Below are positions 34,752-45,508 of a stretch of DNA of 64,000 nucleotides, piece by piece. Origin of the DNA: Portulaca oleracea (Eukaryota; Streptophyta; Magnoliopsida; Caryophyllales; Portulacaceae); the NCBI GenBank assembly GCA_029582165.1, contig CM055886.1:24118669-24182668 (forward strand), in the 5' to 3' direction. The position numbers and the translations under genes are program-made. How positions within the stretch are numbered: position 1 is the stretch's first letter; every line of letters starts with the position of its first letter. The notes under the pieces were generated by a model. It did no database searches and was not told the DNA's origin. It was given only the letters and a program-made list of their open reading frames with translations.

Positions 34752-34836
34752 CACGGGAATTAGGTGGATAAACTAGCATCAAATCCTTCTCGCCAGAGGA
34801 AGGATTTGATGCTTACTCCCTAAATCCCGTCACTAT
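34752..34836. repeat. Short fold-back (hairpin)
   Basis: GCATCAAATCCTTC (34776-34789) pairs exactly with GAAGGATTTGATGC (34799-34812) across a 9-base loop. Imperfect pairing continues outward (GGGAATTAGG against CCTAAATCCC). Confidence 0.7.
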
Positions 34837-35400
34837 TCCCATATAGTGATGCATTCTAGGTAGCAAATTAGCCTAATTCACCTAATTGAGAACTAATCAC
34901 ATATCAATGTAGATTAGTTCTTAATTAGTCCACCCAAAACCCTCCAATTCAAATCGTTCACCTCCAGGTATTAGGATTATCAACATCAAATTTAGAGGAA
35001 TGATGGGAAATGCTAAATATATCATCAAATCATCCTAATCCACTGAACCTAACCTAGTCCTCAATAAGGGCCCTAATCATCCCCTAACCCAAGACGATTC
35101 TAGCCACACATGATACAAACATCATTACCTCAACAATCAAATCAATATTTAGCATGATTCTAGCAATATTTACTAAAACAAGGCTAATTAGGCTAATTAA
35201 GAGCATAAATATCAATAATTAAACTAATTATAAGATGAAATTAGGAGAGAGAAAGTAAACTCACTCAAAATGGTACTTAATGATCCTTGAATGCAAAGAA
35301 ACAAATAATAATCAATCGAAATACAATAATAATGATCCTTTATCTTCAATAGAATTAAGTGAGATTACACTAGTGTTTAGAGAGAGAAAATTAGAGAGTT
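34837..35400. other. No recognisable gene
   Basis: AT-rich and CTAATC-rich sequence, possibly retrotransposon non-coding DNA. No motif identified. Confidence 0.3.
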
Positions 35401-36240
35401 CTATCTAATTTTGTGAGTTAAACTTAGAAATCCCCAACTTCCATCTAAAAAGACGAGTTTTACATTATATACCTTAGATAAAATGGGCCAAAACACACCC
35501 GTTTTGGCCCGAAAATTAAGTCGGCAAAACAGGACGTCATGATCGTGACCTACTAAGTTATGATTGTAAGGCCTATTTCTTAAGTAAGGGGCCTCACGGG
35601 TATGACCTATAGAGGTCACATCCATAAGGTGCCTTCTGCCTTGTGTAGCCCTCTCTGGGTCACAGCTGTAAGGAGTTGGGTTACGGACCTTACGGTCGTG
35701 AGGTCTCTTCTACTTTTGAACCCAGAATTGTCCTGATGAGTCATAGCCATAAGGTAGTGGGTCTCGACTGTGACTCCCTTTCTGCCCGAGGGTGCTGGCA
35801 TCTCATGTCCTTGGCCTTGGGAGGACTCGGTTATAGTCGTGAGTTGATGAACCACGACCGTAAGGGACCTTCTATTTTGAGTCCTCTTGAAGTCCTTGAG
35901 CCTAAGGCCTTGGCTTCCATATTCACGAGTTGGCCTTCCTAGGGATTCACATTCGAGTCCTAGCTTTCCTTCAATTCATCCCGGTTTTTGCCTCTTTTTG
36001 CGCACTTTTCTTGTATTTACATATTATTGTTGAAGGTACCTAAAAAGGGAACAAAAGTAACATAAAACCTCTATGTTTATTTGCATAATCGAGGAAGACG
36101 CTAAGGAAAAGGATGTATTTAGGCTCAAAACTGAGCCTAAACACCTCCCTACCCCCCCCCCCCCACGAAACACTTAGCCTTTTGCTTGTCCCGAGAAAAA
36201 TAGAACAAAAACTACACATAACAAACAAGAAAAATACTTA
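35401..36240 (-). mobile_element. LTR-retrotransposon-like non-coding region with degenerate repeats
   Basis: Repeated blocks of the type GTCACAGC(T/C)(G/A)TAAGG recur at 35610, 35660, 35740 and 35853 with alternating Cs and Gs, on a GC-richer background. A segment reading CACTTAGCCTTTTGCTTGTCCCGAG (split by a poly-C run near 36156) is common in plant gypsy LTR/leader sequences. No gene or clean LTR end was found. Confidence 0.35.
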
Positions 36241-36427
36241 ACTTACTTTCGCATGAATCACGGATGCATTTAGCGTATGCATCAAGCCCTTTAAACCTCC
36301 TCTCTCCTGGCAACCCAGGTGGACGAGTAAGGTCTCATGAGGGTTCATAACTGCTATACCCACAAAATCTAGAAAAAAGGAAAGGAAAAAGAAGTAGAAA
36401 GAAGGTGAAACTATAAGAAAACATTTA

Positions 36428-36634
36428 CTCCCTCCGTCGCAAATTAATTGACATTGGGCTAAGTATTAATTACTAGCAAATTACAATGAGTACCAATATG
36501 AAATTACCGTCATTAGAAAGATGTTTTATTAAAAATTACAATGGAGGTAGTTTTATATTGTAACTCATTGTAATTGATGAATAATTAACAGTCAAAGTTT
36601 AGTTAAAACGTCAATTAATTTGGGACGGAGGGAG
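36428..36634. mobile_element. Stowaway MITE, 207 bp
   Basis: TIRs CTCCCTCCGTCGCAAATTA and inverted CTCCCTCCGTCCCAAATTA flanked by TA on both sides (36426-36427, 36635-36636), as for Tc1/mariner-type Stowaway elements. Non-coding. Internally related to 56835-57049. Confidence 0.9.
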
Positions 36635-36639
36635 TAACA

Positions 36640-37020
36640 AAGAAAGAAGAAACTTGTGTAAACAACTATGTATACGATTATTCAAGAAATGTTGTTAGCA
36701 AGCCAATAGTGATCGGCATGTACAAGCTAAAGGTCCTAACGCAAAGGTAAAACCAATCCTTTAGGTGTTCCACTTCAAATACTTTATGATCAACAAACAA
36801 CCTCGTGCACATGTGATTAGTGTACTTAGCCATTCACGATCAAAACCGAACCTTCAAAGCTTTAGGAGGTGATAGCTCAAACCATGAGACACATAAAAGC
36901 AAGATAAAGTTAGAGAAAACAGGCGTCCTAAACTATATGCAACTATACTAAGCATACAAAAGAAACTAATAAAAAAAAAGTTCAAGTGAACAATTCCACA
37001 AGATCTCGAAAGCCTATCAC
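36640..37020. other. No recognisable gene
   Basis: Non-coding, probably internal or flanking sequence of the copia element whose 3' end follows. Confidence 0.3.
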
Positions 37021-37437
37021 ATCCCCCTCCCCATAGATAAAAAAGTGGAGATCTCTCTGCCCACTATCGATCTGACCACACTTGAAAACCTCAGCTAAAA
37101 AGTTCAGTCGGATGGATCTTGGATTCATTCCGATGAGCTCAAGATCTTCCAAGCCTCCTCATCAGTTGTGGCCTCCAAGGATGCCTCCGATGACCTCTAA
37201 CGGCATATTGATCTACTCAAGGTAGAGGTTCGGGCTTTGAAGGTGGAAACCCAACATACCAAGGATGCAAATGCCGACCTCCAGGCCAATATTCTTATCT
37301 GCAAATGTATCACCGACTCTCTCAGGGACATTGTCAAGCAGGCCGAAGCTCTCATCCACCCAAGCATTGCTTCTACTATCCCTCCCTCCGATCCCACCAC
37401 TGAGGCCCCCTCTGACGTGTCTCCCCCTTCTGAATGA
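37021..37437 (+). pseudogene. Env-like / extra 3' ORF fragment of a SIRE-type copia element
   Basis: With two internal stops the frame gives a heptad-rich segment (HIDLLKVEVRALKVETQHTK, ICKCITDSLRDIVKQAEAL) and a Pro/Ser-rich tail ending DVSPPSE then a stop at 37437. Two hundred bases further come a purine tract and an LTR start. SIRE/Maximus-type copia elements carry an extra, often coiled-coil, ORF between pol and the 3' LTR, which fits the position. No transmembrane segment is visible in the part present. Confidence 0.4.
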
Positions 37438-37620
37438 ACAATTTTCCTCTTTTGTTTATTGAGTACTTTTTAAAAATTTGTCAAACATTTTGTGACTCCT
37501 ATTTCCTTTTGACTGAAAGACAAAAGGGGGAGATCATATTGGTTGTAACTAACTTTGCTTTGCAGACTATTTACGCATGCCATATTCTTATTTCTGCATA
37601 TTGCAATTTTATCTTTTGAA

Positions 37621-38440
37621 CAAAAAGAGGGAGATTGTAGAACCCCCTTTGCAGGTGCAAGGCCCTCAAAGGACCCAACTGATGATCCTCACACAGAACT
37701 GCTGTGACGACCTCACACCACAATCCTCCAAGGACCTTCGAGTGGTTTTGTTGTGAAAACTACAAAATTGCTACACTTCTAAAGGAAGTATCTCAAAGCC
37801 TTATACTATTCAAAATTCTAAATATATGTGTGATATACTAATCCTAGACCCAAATATGCTTACAGAATATTTCGCAAGAAGCAGTATGGAAAGCATACAT
37901 ATCCACTTAAAAATCAAAGTGTCAAGAAGGAAAGAATCTGAATGATTTCCAACCCAGCAATATAGGATAGCAAATCAAGTCATATAGCTATTGACCACTA
38001 AAAAGGAACGAAATCCGCAAGAAGGCTATAAATCAATTCCTGACCTTAAGAAGAAAATTCATTTGATTCCAAGGAAAGAGATCGAAGGCTGTAGGAAATT
38101 TGAGTGAAAATTTTCTGAGTTGTAACAAAAGAGAATTTGGTGAGATTGTGAGTAACTAGAGGTTTGTTCTGGTGAGACTAAAAATTCTTTTACAGCAGAG
38201 GAACAAACATCTATTTTCTGTGAGTTGATAACTTCACCAATATGACTGGTGAATGTTAAGTGTATCTATAATCACCTCCATCTGAACTGTGATCTCCTCA
38301 TTGTAAGCTGCTTCAAGGTCCTCCGGCCCGTGAATTGGTAAGAGTTACTAGTTTGCATTAGTACTATATGTAATATCCTTATTTCTGTTAATTCAATAAA
38401 AAAAAGTTTTTCTCCTATACTGTGTTGTTGAATCTTGACA
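37621..38440 (+). mobile_element. PPT and 3' LTR of a SIRE-like copia element
   Basis: The purine tract CAAAAAGAGGGAGAT (37621-37635) immediately precedes TGTAGAACCCCC (37636). This AAA.GGGGGAGAT-TG arrangement is typical of SIRE/Angela-type copia elements. The LTR is taken to end at CTTGACA (38440), giving about 805 bp. No 5' LTR is present. Confidence 0.55.
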
Positions 38441-38739
38441 AAAGTTAAGATTAGAAACTAATGTCCTTACCATCAAGTGTGCAGATTCTTAAGAACCCTA
38501 TTCATCCCCCGCCTACAGATTACTTTCGATTTTTTTACTTGCTCTGCCTTGTTGATCAAACACGTTACTGGGAATTGATTTTGGATCCACATGTGAACCC
38601 TTTTAGTCTTCAAATGAACATATATCTACTCACAAGTGGGTATGAAGGAGAGATTTGATATACAATTTTTCAAGACGACAATTAATATATGAAATCATTA
38701 CTAACCCTAACCTTAACAGCAGACCTGTACTGCCATACT

Positions 38740-38940
38740 TTCTTTATCCGTTACTATAATTGTACATTGACCATTCAACATAATATATTAATAACCAAAT
38801 AATTATACCAAACTCTTTAACAAATATGCCTAGATTGCAATATTTTTTTGTCTGTTGTTGTAATTGTAGTTTGGCCATCAAACAAATCATATTAATTACT
38901 AAATTCTTATAACAAGCTCTACATATAACAAAAATTAAAG
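38740..38940 (+). repeat. Degenerate tandem duplication
   Basis: Two imperfect copies (from about 38753 and 38874) share TAATTGTA...TTG(A/G)CCATCAAAC...ATATTAATAAC-like blocks with a spacing near 120 bp. Confidence 0.5.
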
Positions 38941-40200
38941 TAACAATGAAGAATCATTGTTAGTGTTCATAGAACCCTACTATTGCTAAAGGCGTCGTCT
39001 TTATTGTTTTACAGATACTGTTAACTATCAAATTTATTTTTTTCTTCTTTTATACATCCATTTGTTGTTACGTACAAATTGGTTGGTATCAATATCTTGG
39101 CGTCTGAATTATGCATATAGGAGGTCGACGAGTGACAAATAGAGGGATGTAGACATTCGTCTGAAGAATTAAATGTCTACATTGTAAAGAGAGGAGGCTC
39201 GAGACACTGGAGAGGGAGGGGTGGAGATTTATGGAGTGAGGACTGTTGGAACAAAATGTTGCTTCTCATCTTTCGTTAGTTTAATTATTTTTTCACCTAC
39301 TTTTCGTTTGTTTACCTAGCATACATTGTTCTTTTTTTTTTGTTTTTTGTATTGCTATGCCAAACGATTATATACTTATTTACCAAAGTTAGACCCACTA
39401 CTACTTTTACAAATTAATATTCATATAAAAATATTTTTAATAATTTTCAACTCATGAACATTACAAGACTATTTAAAATTTCTGCTTTACCTAAAGTCAT
39501 TTGAATATTTGAGAAAAAATAAATAAAATTAGTATAAATAATCTATTATTTATATACATTATGTACAGAATCCTTCTGATTTGGACAAGTAGTTCATAAA
39601 TATTAAATAAAATCACTACTTTTGTTTAAATTTATATTTGGTTTCTGTCTTTGTCATATTCTTTAATATTTTTACCTATTATTCTTCTATTATTTATGTT
39701 TTCATTCATTCATCGAAACTAAGATACGTTGAAAGAACGGGAAAAAAACTAATTGGATAAAAATAATGTAAAAGCGAATTTAAACCAAAACATATCCCTA
39801 TAATGCCTTTTACCAAAATAGCGGGTCTAAAAAGTATAAAAAGTTAGCATCGAGGTTATAAATAATAGGGATTTCAAAGGAGAGGTAGAAAAAAAATATC
39901 AAACTTCAAAGATGGGGGATAAAAGTTAATGACACAAATATCTCAGGTAGCATATATTTCTAAAATCCTGAAAGCCTATTGAATACATCTACTCGCATCT
40001 CTCTTGTCCACAAGACAAACATAATACCTTCAGCAGCTTGAGAATATGAACGATAACCTTGGGCACCACTCCCATTAAATTTTCCAAATCCAATATAATC
40101 AGGAAAGCGAATATAATATAAACACTTAAATAATTTGCTAATACAATTAGACAAAAAATCATGTGGACAATCTAAGCAATTTTAAAACACAGTAACTCGT
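38941..40200. other. No recognisable gene
   Basis: AT-rich non-coding sequence. The minus-strand frame 39960-40154 (64 codons, Phe/Tyr/Gly-rich centre) is protein-like in composition but matches no family that I recognise. Confidence 0.35.
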
Positions 40201-41300
40201 TTATGTATTTTTAGGTTTCAAGAGTAGGGTTGTCGTATCCGCAGGGATGGTGTGTCAGGCAATAGGAAATTGGTTTGGTAGGGTTTCTGAGTCAAAAGAT
40301 GTAAAGAATGAAAAACAATTAAACTTACCTAAACATGAAGGAAATTAAAATGCAAATTCATAACTAAGAACGTAATTAAAAATACTAATTAATGAACTAA
40401 AGCTAAATTGAATACTATGATTAAGAAAAGAAAACATGAACCTGAATTATTTCGCTTCGCTTCTTGCATTGAATCACAAATTTTCTCCCGAACAAACAAG
40501 AAAAAGCGTGATTTGGATTACTAAGACTGCCCGAATCCTCACTCAAAGAGAGAATTCGGGGAATCTTAATCCTCCTCTTCACTAAAAAGTGGATTTTTGT
40601 GTGAACTAATACTGACGGAGTTGATCGAAAGTGAGAATTGAACAACAATGAGAAGGGACTAGAATTGAGAAATTGCTTAACTTGAATTAAACTTTCGACA
40701 GAGTGAATTACAATTAAGAGAAAACTTAAAACTACAACTAATAAACTATTCTAAAACTAATTGATTCATTTCTAAGGCTAATTGTCCCTGAATATATAAT
40801 AAAACTCAAGACGGAAAATAATAAAAAATAATAACAAAACCCTAATTCCCCCTCGCCACTTCATTAGTCGTGAATCCTGGGTCGTCGCGGGCGCTACGCT
40901 CAGCCGTTGCCGGTGCCATAACTTTCTGTCTAGCTGGTCGCGGGCGCGACACCCTGGCGTAGCGGGTGCTATAACTTCGGCAGAAAATTTTTGTTGAATT
41001 GTCGAGCGTCGGGCGGGCGCTATCATTTTTGTCGCGGGTGCCATGACTTTCTATTCAGCTAGTCGCGAGCGCTACTCTGGGGTCGCGGGCGCTACTCTGG
41101 GGTCGCGGGCGCTACAAGTTCGGCAGAATTCTGACTTGGTCGCTACTGCTTCGGTCGCGAGCGCTACATATCTAGGTGTTGGGTTTTTGAGCTTTCTGAC
41201 TCTCTTTTTCCTCTTTTCTTTGATTATCCTACAAAATCATAAAATCAACATAACTAACTAATAATTAAGGGATTAAAACACGCAAAACACTTTATTAAAG
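40201..41300 (-). mobile_element. LTR-like region with GC-rich tandem repeats
   Basis: The segment around 40230 (GGGTTGTCGTATCCGCAGGG) resembles a common plant retrotransposon leader/LTR sequence. At 40875-41170 a degenerate repeat built on GTCGCGGGCGCTAC occurs about eight times. Two units of TCTGGGGTCGCGGGCGCTAC (41076-41095, 41096-41115) are exact tandem copies. The GC island sits in AT-rich flanks. No LTR ends or coding domain were fixed. Confidence 0.45.
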
Positions 41301-42490
41301 ATATCAATTCGACTCGAAATGAGACCGAACAGTAACGCTAACAACAAAAACAATAAAAATGGTCAAATCATTCACTCCCGGTCAGTGAACACAAAACACA
41401 CGGTAATTATCAATGTAAAAAAATTGACCCTTCAATCAATTTTCAAAAAATATTCCTCGCCTTTTAACGGAAATATAAAATTCCTTATATCAAAACCTTT
41501 ATCTAGACTTGTAATACTGTGTTTTGGTGGCCTGTGGCAAATCTCAGTCTTTTGATTAAGAGTGACCAATACACTGTTATTTTATATGATAAACATAAAA
41601 TTTATAATTTTAATTTCAAATTATCCTAATTTATTAATTTTTTTCGATATTAATGGTGCCTGTGGGTACCGTCGGGCTACCTACAAATCCTCTAGTGTTG
41701 GTGGCAAAATATATCTCATGAATTTTTAGCTTATTTGTTTTTGGATGATTTCATGCATGTTATTTATATACTAATATCATGAAACACATACATATGTATG
41801 TTATGCAGCGGGAAAAACGACTGCATAGCCCAACCCTAATTGCTAACATAAGCGTGGTAGTAGATGCTTATGTTATGGTGACACAAGTAATAGATTCATG
41901 TTAACTCAGAAGAAATGAAATCAATGCTGAATGAATGTCATTGATAAAGACATCATATAATTTCAACCGTGTTTCTAAGATCACCTCAACATGCATTGAG
42001 TACAACAGACATTTGTATACAACACTCATTATCTCCCTCTCTCTCTCAAACCCACGTACATGGGAATTGAATGAAACTAATCAGTGTCTTCCATGATAAA
42101 TTTTCGATCGATGCACAAAATAATGAACACTAGCTATTCAATATACAGAGTTCAATGAAATGGATTCGGGCCGGTGTTCACTTCCCTTTCATATTATTAG
42201 TAATATTGGGACTTTTGGGTATCAATATTATACAATAGAATATAGTAATTGTGAATAATATGACAAAATTGCCCTATAATTAATGAGCATATATAATGTG
42301 TATGTCTCCTATTTTGCACCACCAGTTTCTTAACGTACATATTTATGCGAAGAAAAATGACATTACGTACCATTTTATTTATCAAAATACCTAATTTCTC
42401 CATACATTTTTATTTGTCAAAGTACCAAACTATAACAATTCCAATAACTATAACACACACACACTCTACATATCCCTAATTAATATTTTT
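41301..42490. other. No recognisable gene
   Basis: AT-rich; short frames only. A small hairpin AACATAAGC/GCTTATGTT occurs near 41846-41875. Confidence 0.4.
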
Positions 42491-42494
42491 TTTA

Positions 42495-42640
42495 CTCCAT
42501 CCGTCCCTTTTTATTTGTCCACTTAACTAACTTTTTTTTATCTGTTATTATTTGCCGCATTCACATTTTCAATAATATTTTTACTACTTTTACCCCTAAT
42601 AAATGACTTTAATTGTAACCAATAATTTAAAAATAATTGA
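42495..42640. mobile_element. Stowaway/mariner MITE fragment
   Basis: CTCCATCCGTCCCTTTTTA preceded by TA (42493-42494) matches a Stowaway-type end. The inverted partner is not present, so it is truncated. Confidence 0.45.
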
Positions 42641-43045
42641 GGGTTTTGTCATTTTAATTTATTTCTACCTCAACTTTTGTGTTGCGCATTGGTTCATTTT
42701 GATTATATCGCATGTTCGGTTTGATGTATTTTTTACCAGGGGCGGAGCCAGACATTTTTGTTAAGGAGGGCCAAAAAAAAAAATCATTTCGTATAGAAAT
42801 ATTGAAACAATTAACATATTGTCACTAATTGACGAAATTAATTAAATAAAATGCGAAATAGAAAGAAAACATACACTAATCCATAAATGCAACCAGCAAA
42901 ATGCATGCATATATAAGATCCGGCCTTAGCAAAAAATGCCTCCAAATCCTGGCCAACAAAATGACAAATAAATTAAGGTATGAAACAACCCAATATTATA
43001 AAGAATGCTAATGTTCAAAAAAATTTTTAAAAAAAACATACCTCA

Positions 43046-45508
43046 TCACTTTAGTCTTAATTTTCTCTTCTTCATATCAGCAAACTCATCTATTATCATA
43101 TCCATTGAAAATTGCTTAGCAACCTCCTTCTCGATGTAGACAACCATATAGTTGGTGAGAAACTCATCTTCCATTTTATTACGAAGGCTTGTTTTGATAA
43201 TTTTCATAGCAGAAAAAGCCCTCTCTGTGGTAGCTGTTGAAACCGGTAAAATCAAAACCAAGCGAAGTAGTCTATCAATTAGAGGATATCTTTCTGACTT
43301 TCCAGTCTCAACCAATCCTTGACATAAGTCAACAATTGTGTCCATGTTCTTCAACTTTGGGTGCTTTGGAACATCTGCCCCGTAATGTTGCAATTCATAC
43401 TTCAACATATCTTTCTCATGATCAGTAAAATCTTCTGGATAATATTTCTCAACAAGAGTGCACAAGTCACTAATGTTGAATGACTTATAGCCATCCTTTG
43501 GATTCAAAGATGCACTTAAAATTAGGAGTTGCGTTGTTTGCTCACTAAATCGGCTATTAAGCTCTTCTAATTGTTGGTCAACAACAGCTGTAAATATTTC
43601 TACTCGAAAATGATGCTCCATTGTTACGATTTGTTTTTTCCTAGACTGTAGGCGAAGTGAGCGAAGAACATCAACATAAGGAGCGCTCATGTCACAAACT
43701 GGAATATTGTGTCGTTGGCAAAATGATTGTACATTGCTTAACAAAGGTTCCCACCCATCATTTCTCAAGTTTTGGATAAGTTGCTTTGTACTTGAGACCA
43801 AGTGCATAGCATTCACAATATCTTGAGACTTCTGTTGTAGAGATTTGCAAAGTGCTTCAGTAATGCCCATAATCTCCTTAACCACATGTAGGATAAATGC
43901 AAACTCAAATGACATTAAGATCTTAAGAGCATGCTTTGCATCCCCTCGTTGGGAAAATGAAGATCTTCCAATAGCTATTTCACCAAGAACTGTGTATGTA
44001 GGGCCATAAAATCTTATTAGACTACATACTGATTTAAAGTGCGAACTCCATCTAGTATCTCCCGGACGTTGTAGTGTCCCAATTTGATTTGCACCTGTTC
44101 CAGTACCAATCTCTCCTATTTCAATTAAATGTGCTAGCTCTTCAATATGCTTTGCTTGTAATTCATCATGGCGTTTAGAAGAGCTAGAAGCTGTATTCAC
44201 AATAAATACCAAGTTTTCGAAGAATGTGTGGACTTCTGGCACTTCTCTCACGCAAAGAACAAGAGCTAATTGTAATTGATGAGCTAAGCAATGTACATAA
44301 TATGCATATGGACAATCATTAAGAAACAATGCTTGTAATCCATTCCATTCACCACGCATGTTACTGGCTCCATCATACCCTTGACCTCGAATATCTCCAA
44401 TGCTGAGATTATGATTTGATAGAACATAACTGAGCTTATTCTTAAGGGTTAAGGACGTTGTATCTTTGACATGTACCAAATCTAGAAATCGTTCCCGGAC
44501 ATGCCCCTTTTTATCAACAAACCTCACAACAATAGCCATCTGTTCTCTTTTAGCTATGTCTCTTGATTCATCTACAATAAGACAAAACTTAGAATTTCCA
44601 ATTTCTTCCCGTATTGTCTTTTGCACATTCCTTGCAAAGATGTGAAGAATTTGCTTTTGAATTTCTGGAGATGTATACTTAGCAATTGAAGGAGCATTGT
44701 CTAGAACAACAGCATTGACTTGTTCATTATATGATGCCAAAAGTTTCAATAACTCAAGAAAGTTACCTTGATTTGTCGAATCAAGACTTTCATCATGGCC
44801 TCTAAAAGCACAGGTCTGGAATGTCAACCATCTCACAACATCAATTGAAGCTTTCAATCGCAACCTATTGCTCACAATTTCTTCAGCAGTTTGTTTCTCA
44901 ATGACACTTTCAATATGACATGACTGATTCATCAAATTATCAAGGCATTTAACTGCAAAATTATGGGCTGAATTTGAGTCTTTCCCCATATGAGTAAGAA
45001 AAGCACAATTCTTACCATCATGAACCCTTTTCCAATTATTAAATCCCTTAGATGTAAATGTAACTGATCCCGCCTTTCCTGTTGGCTTTTTTGAAAAAAG
45101 AAAGCATGGAAAGCAATATGCAGCATGTTTAGTAGACGAATACTCCAACCAAGGAAAATTCTTAAACCAATGATATTGAAACCGACGAGTATGACTCTCT
45201 GGTCCAGAAGACTTATAAAATTCTTCAAAAGGCTGATAAGGGCCAAGCTTGATATATTCCCTACAAATTTCATCCCTTTTATTTAACGGATAATCATTTA
45301 TCAGTTTACGTAAAGCAGGATCACGAACTAAATCATTCGTCTCTGAAGTCCTAGTGTCAACTCTTGGAGATTTAGTAGGAGGTTGTGATTGTTCAACACC
45401 TACATTGAGGGGTTCAGGATGTAAACTTGCAGTTTGTTCGACAGGCGAAGCACTAGTGCTTTCCTTTGCTTGTTTCTTGAAAAATGAGTCTATTGTTCGT
45501 TTTGACAT
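43046..45508 (-). CDS. hAT transposase, TTF-type zinc finger / DUF4371 / dimerisation domain
   Basis: 820 aa, predicted to cut and paste its element in the nucleus. Residues 1-100: low-complexity N-terminus starting MSKRTIDSFFKK (resembles a PCNA-interacting motif), with a proline-rich stretch. About 105-190: TTF-type finger with YCFPCF (Cys132, Cys135), GFNNWKR and an H..S..H-like end. About 200-440: DUF4371/RNase H-like core with Asp313 (LIVDESRD) and Asp379 (GYDGASNM), then YYVHCLAHQLQLAL (403-416). 484-487: DTRW. About 740-815: hAT dimerisation region with LPVSTATTERAFSAMK (Glu763 probably the third acidic residue). No introns needed and no frame breaks. The start is the first ATG after the AT-rich leader. 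It is very close to plant zinc finger MYM-type protein 1-like proteins, many of which are transposases. Confidence 0.93.
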   Translation of the reverse strand: MSKRTIDSFFKKQAKESTSASPVEQTASLHPEPLNVGVEQSQPPTKSPRVDTRTSETNDLVRDPALRKLINDYPLNKRDEICREYIKLGPYQPFEEFYKSSGPESHTRRFQYHWFKNFPWLEYSSTKHAAYCFPCFLFSKKPTGKAGSVTFTSKGFNNWKRVHDGKNCAFLTHMGKDSNSAHNFAVKCLDNLMNQSCHIESVIEKQTAEEIVSNRLRLKASIDVVRWLTFQTCAFRGHDESLDSTNQGNFLELLKLLASYNEQVNAVVLDNAPSIAKYTSPEIQKQILHIFARNVQKTIREEIGNSKFCLIVDESRDIAKREQMAIVVRFVDKKGHVRERFLDLVHVKDTTSLTLKNKLSYVLSNHNLSIGDIRGQGYDGASNMRGEWNGLQALFLNDCPYAYYVHCLAHQLQLALVLCVREVPEVHTFFENLVFIVNTASSSSKRHDELQAKHIEELAHLIEIGEIGTGTGANQIGTLQRPGDTRWSSHFKSVCSLIRFYGPTYTVLGEIAIGRSSFSQRGDAKHALKILMSFEFAFILHVVKEIMGITEALCKSLQQKSQDIVNAMHLVSSTKQLIQNLRNDGWEPLLSNVQSFCQRHNIPVCDMSAPYVDVLRSLRLQSRKKQIVTMEHHFRVEIFTAVVDQQLEELNSRFSEQTTQLLILSASLNPKDGYKSFNISDLCTLVEKYYPEDFTDHEKDMLKYELQHYGADVPKHPKLKNMDTIVDLCQGLVETGKSERYPLIDRLLRLVLILPVSTATTERAFSAMKIIKTSLRNKMEDEFLTNYMVVYIEKEVAKQFSMDMIIDEFADMKKRKLRLK

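Noticed and set aside
43046..45508. Domesticated host gene of the ZMYM1 type
   Set aside because: The frame is bounded by TIRs and a perfect 8-bp TSD, so it is a transposon gene in place.
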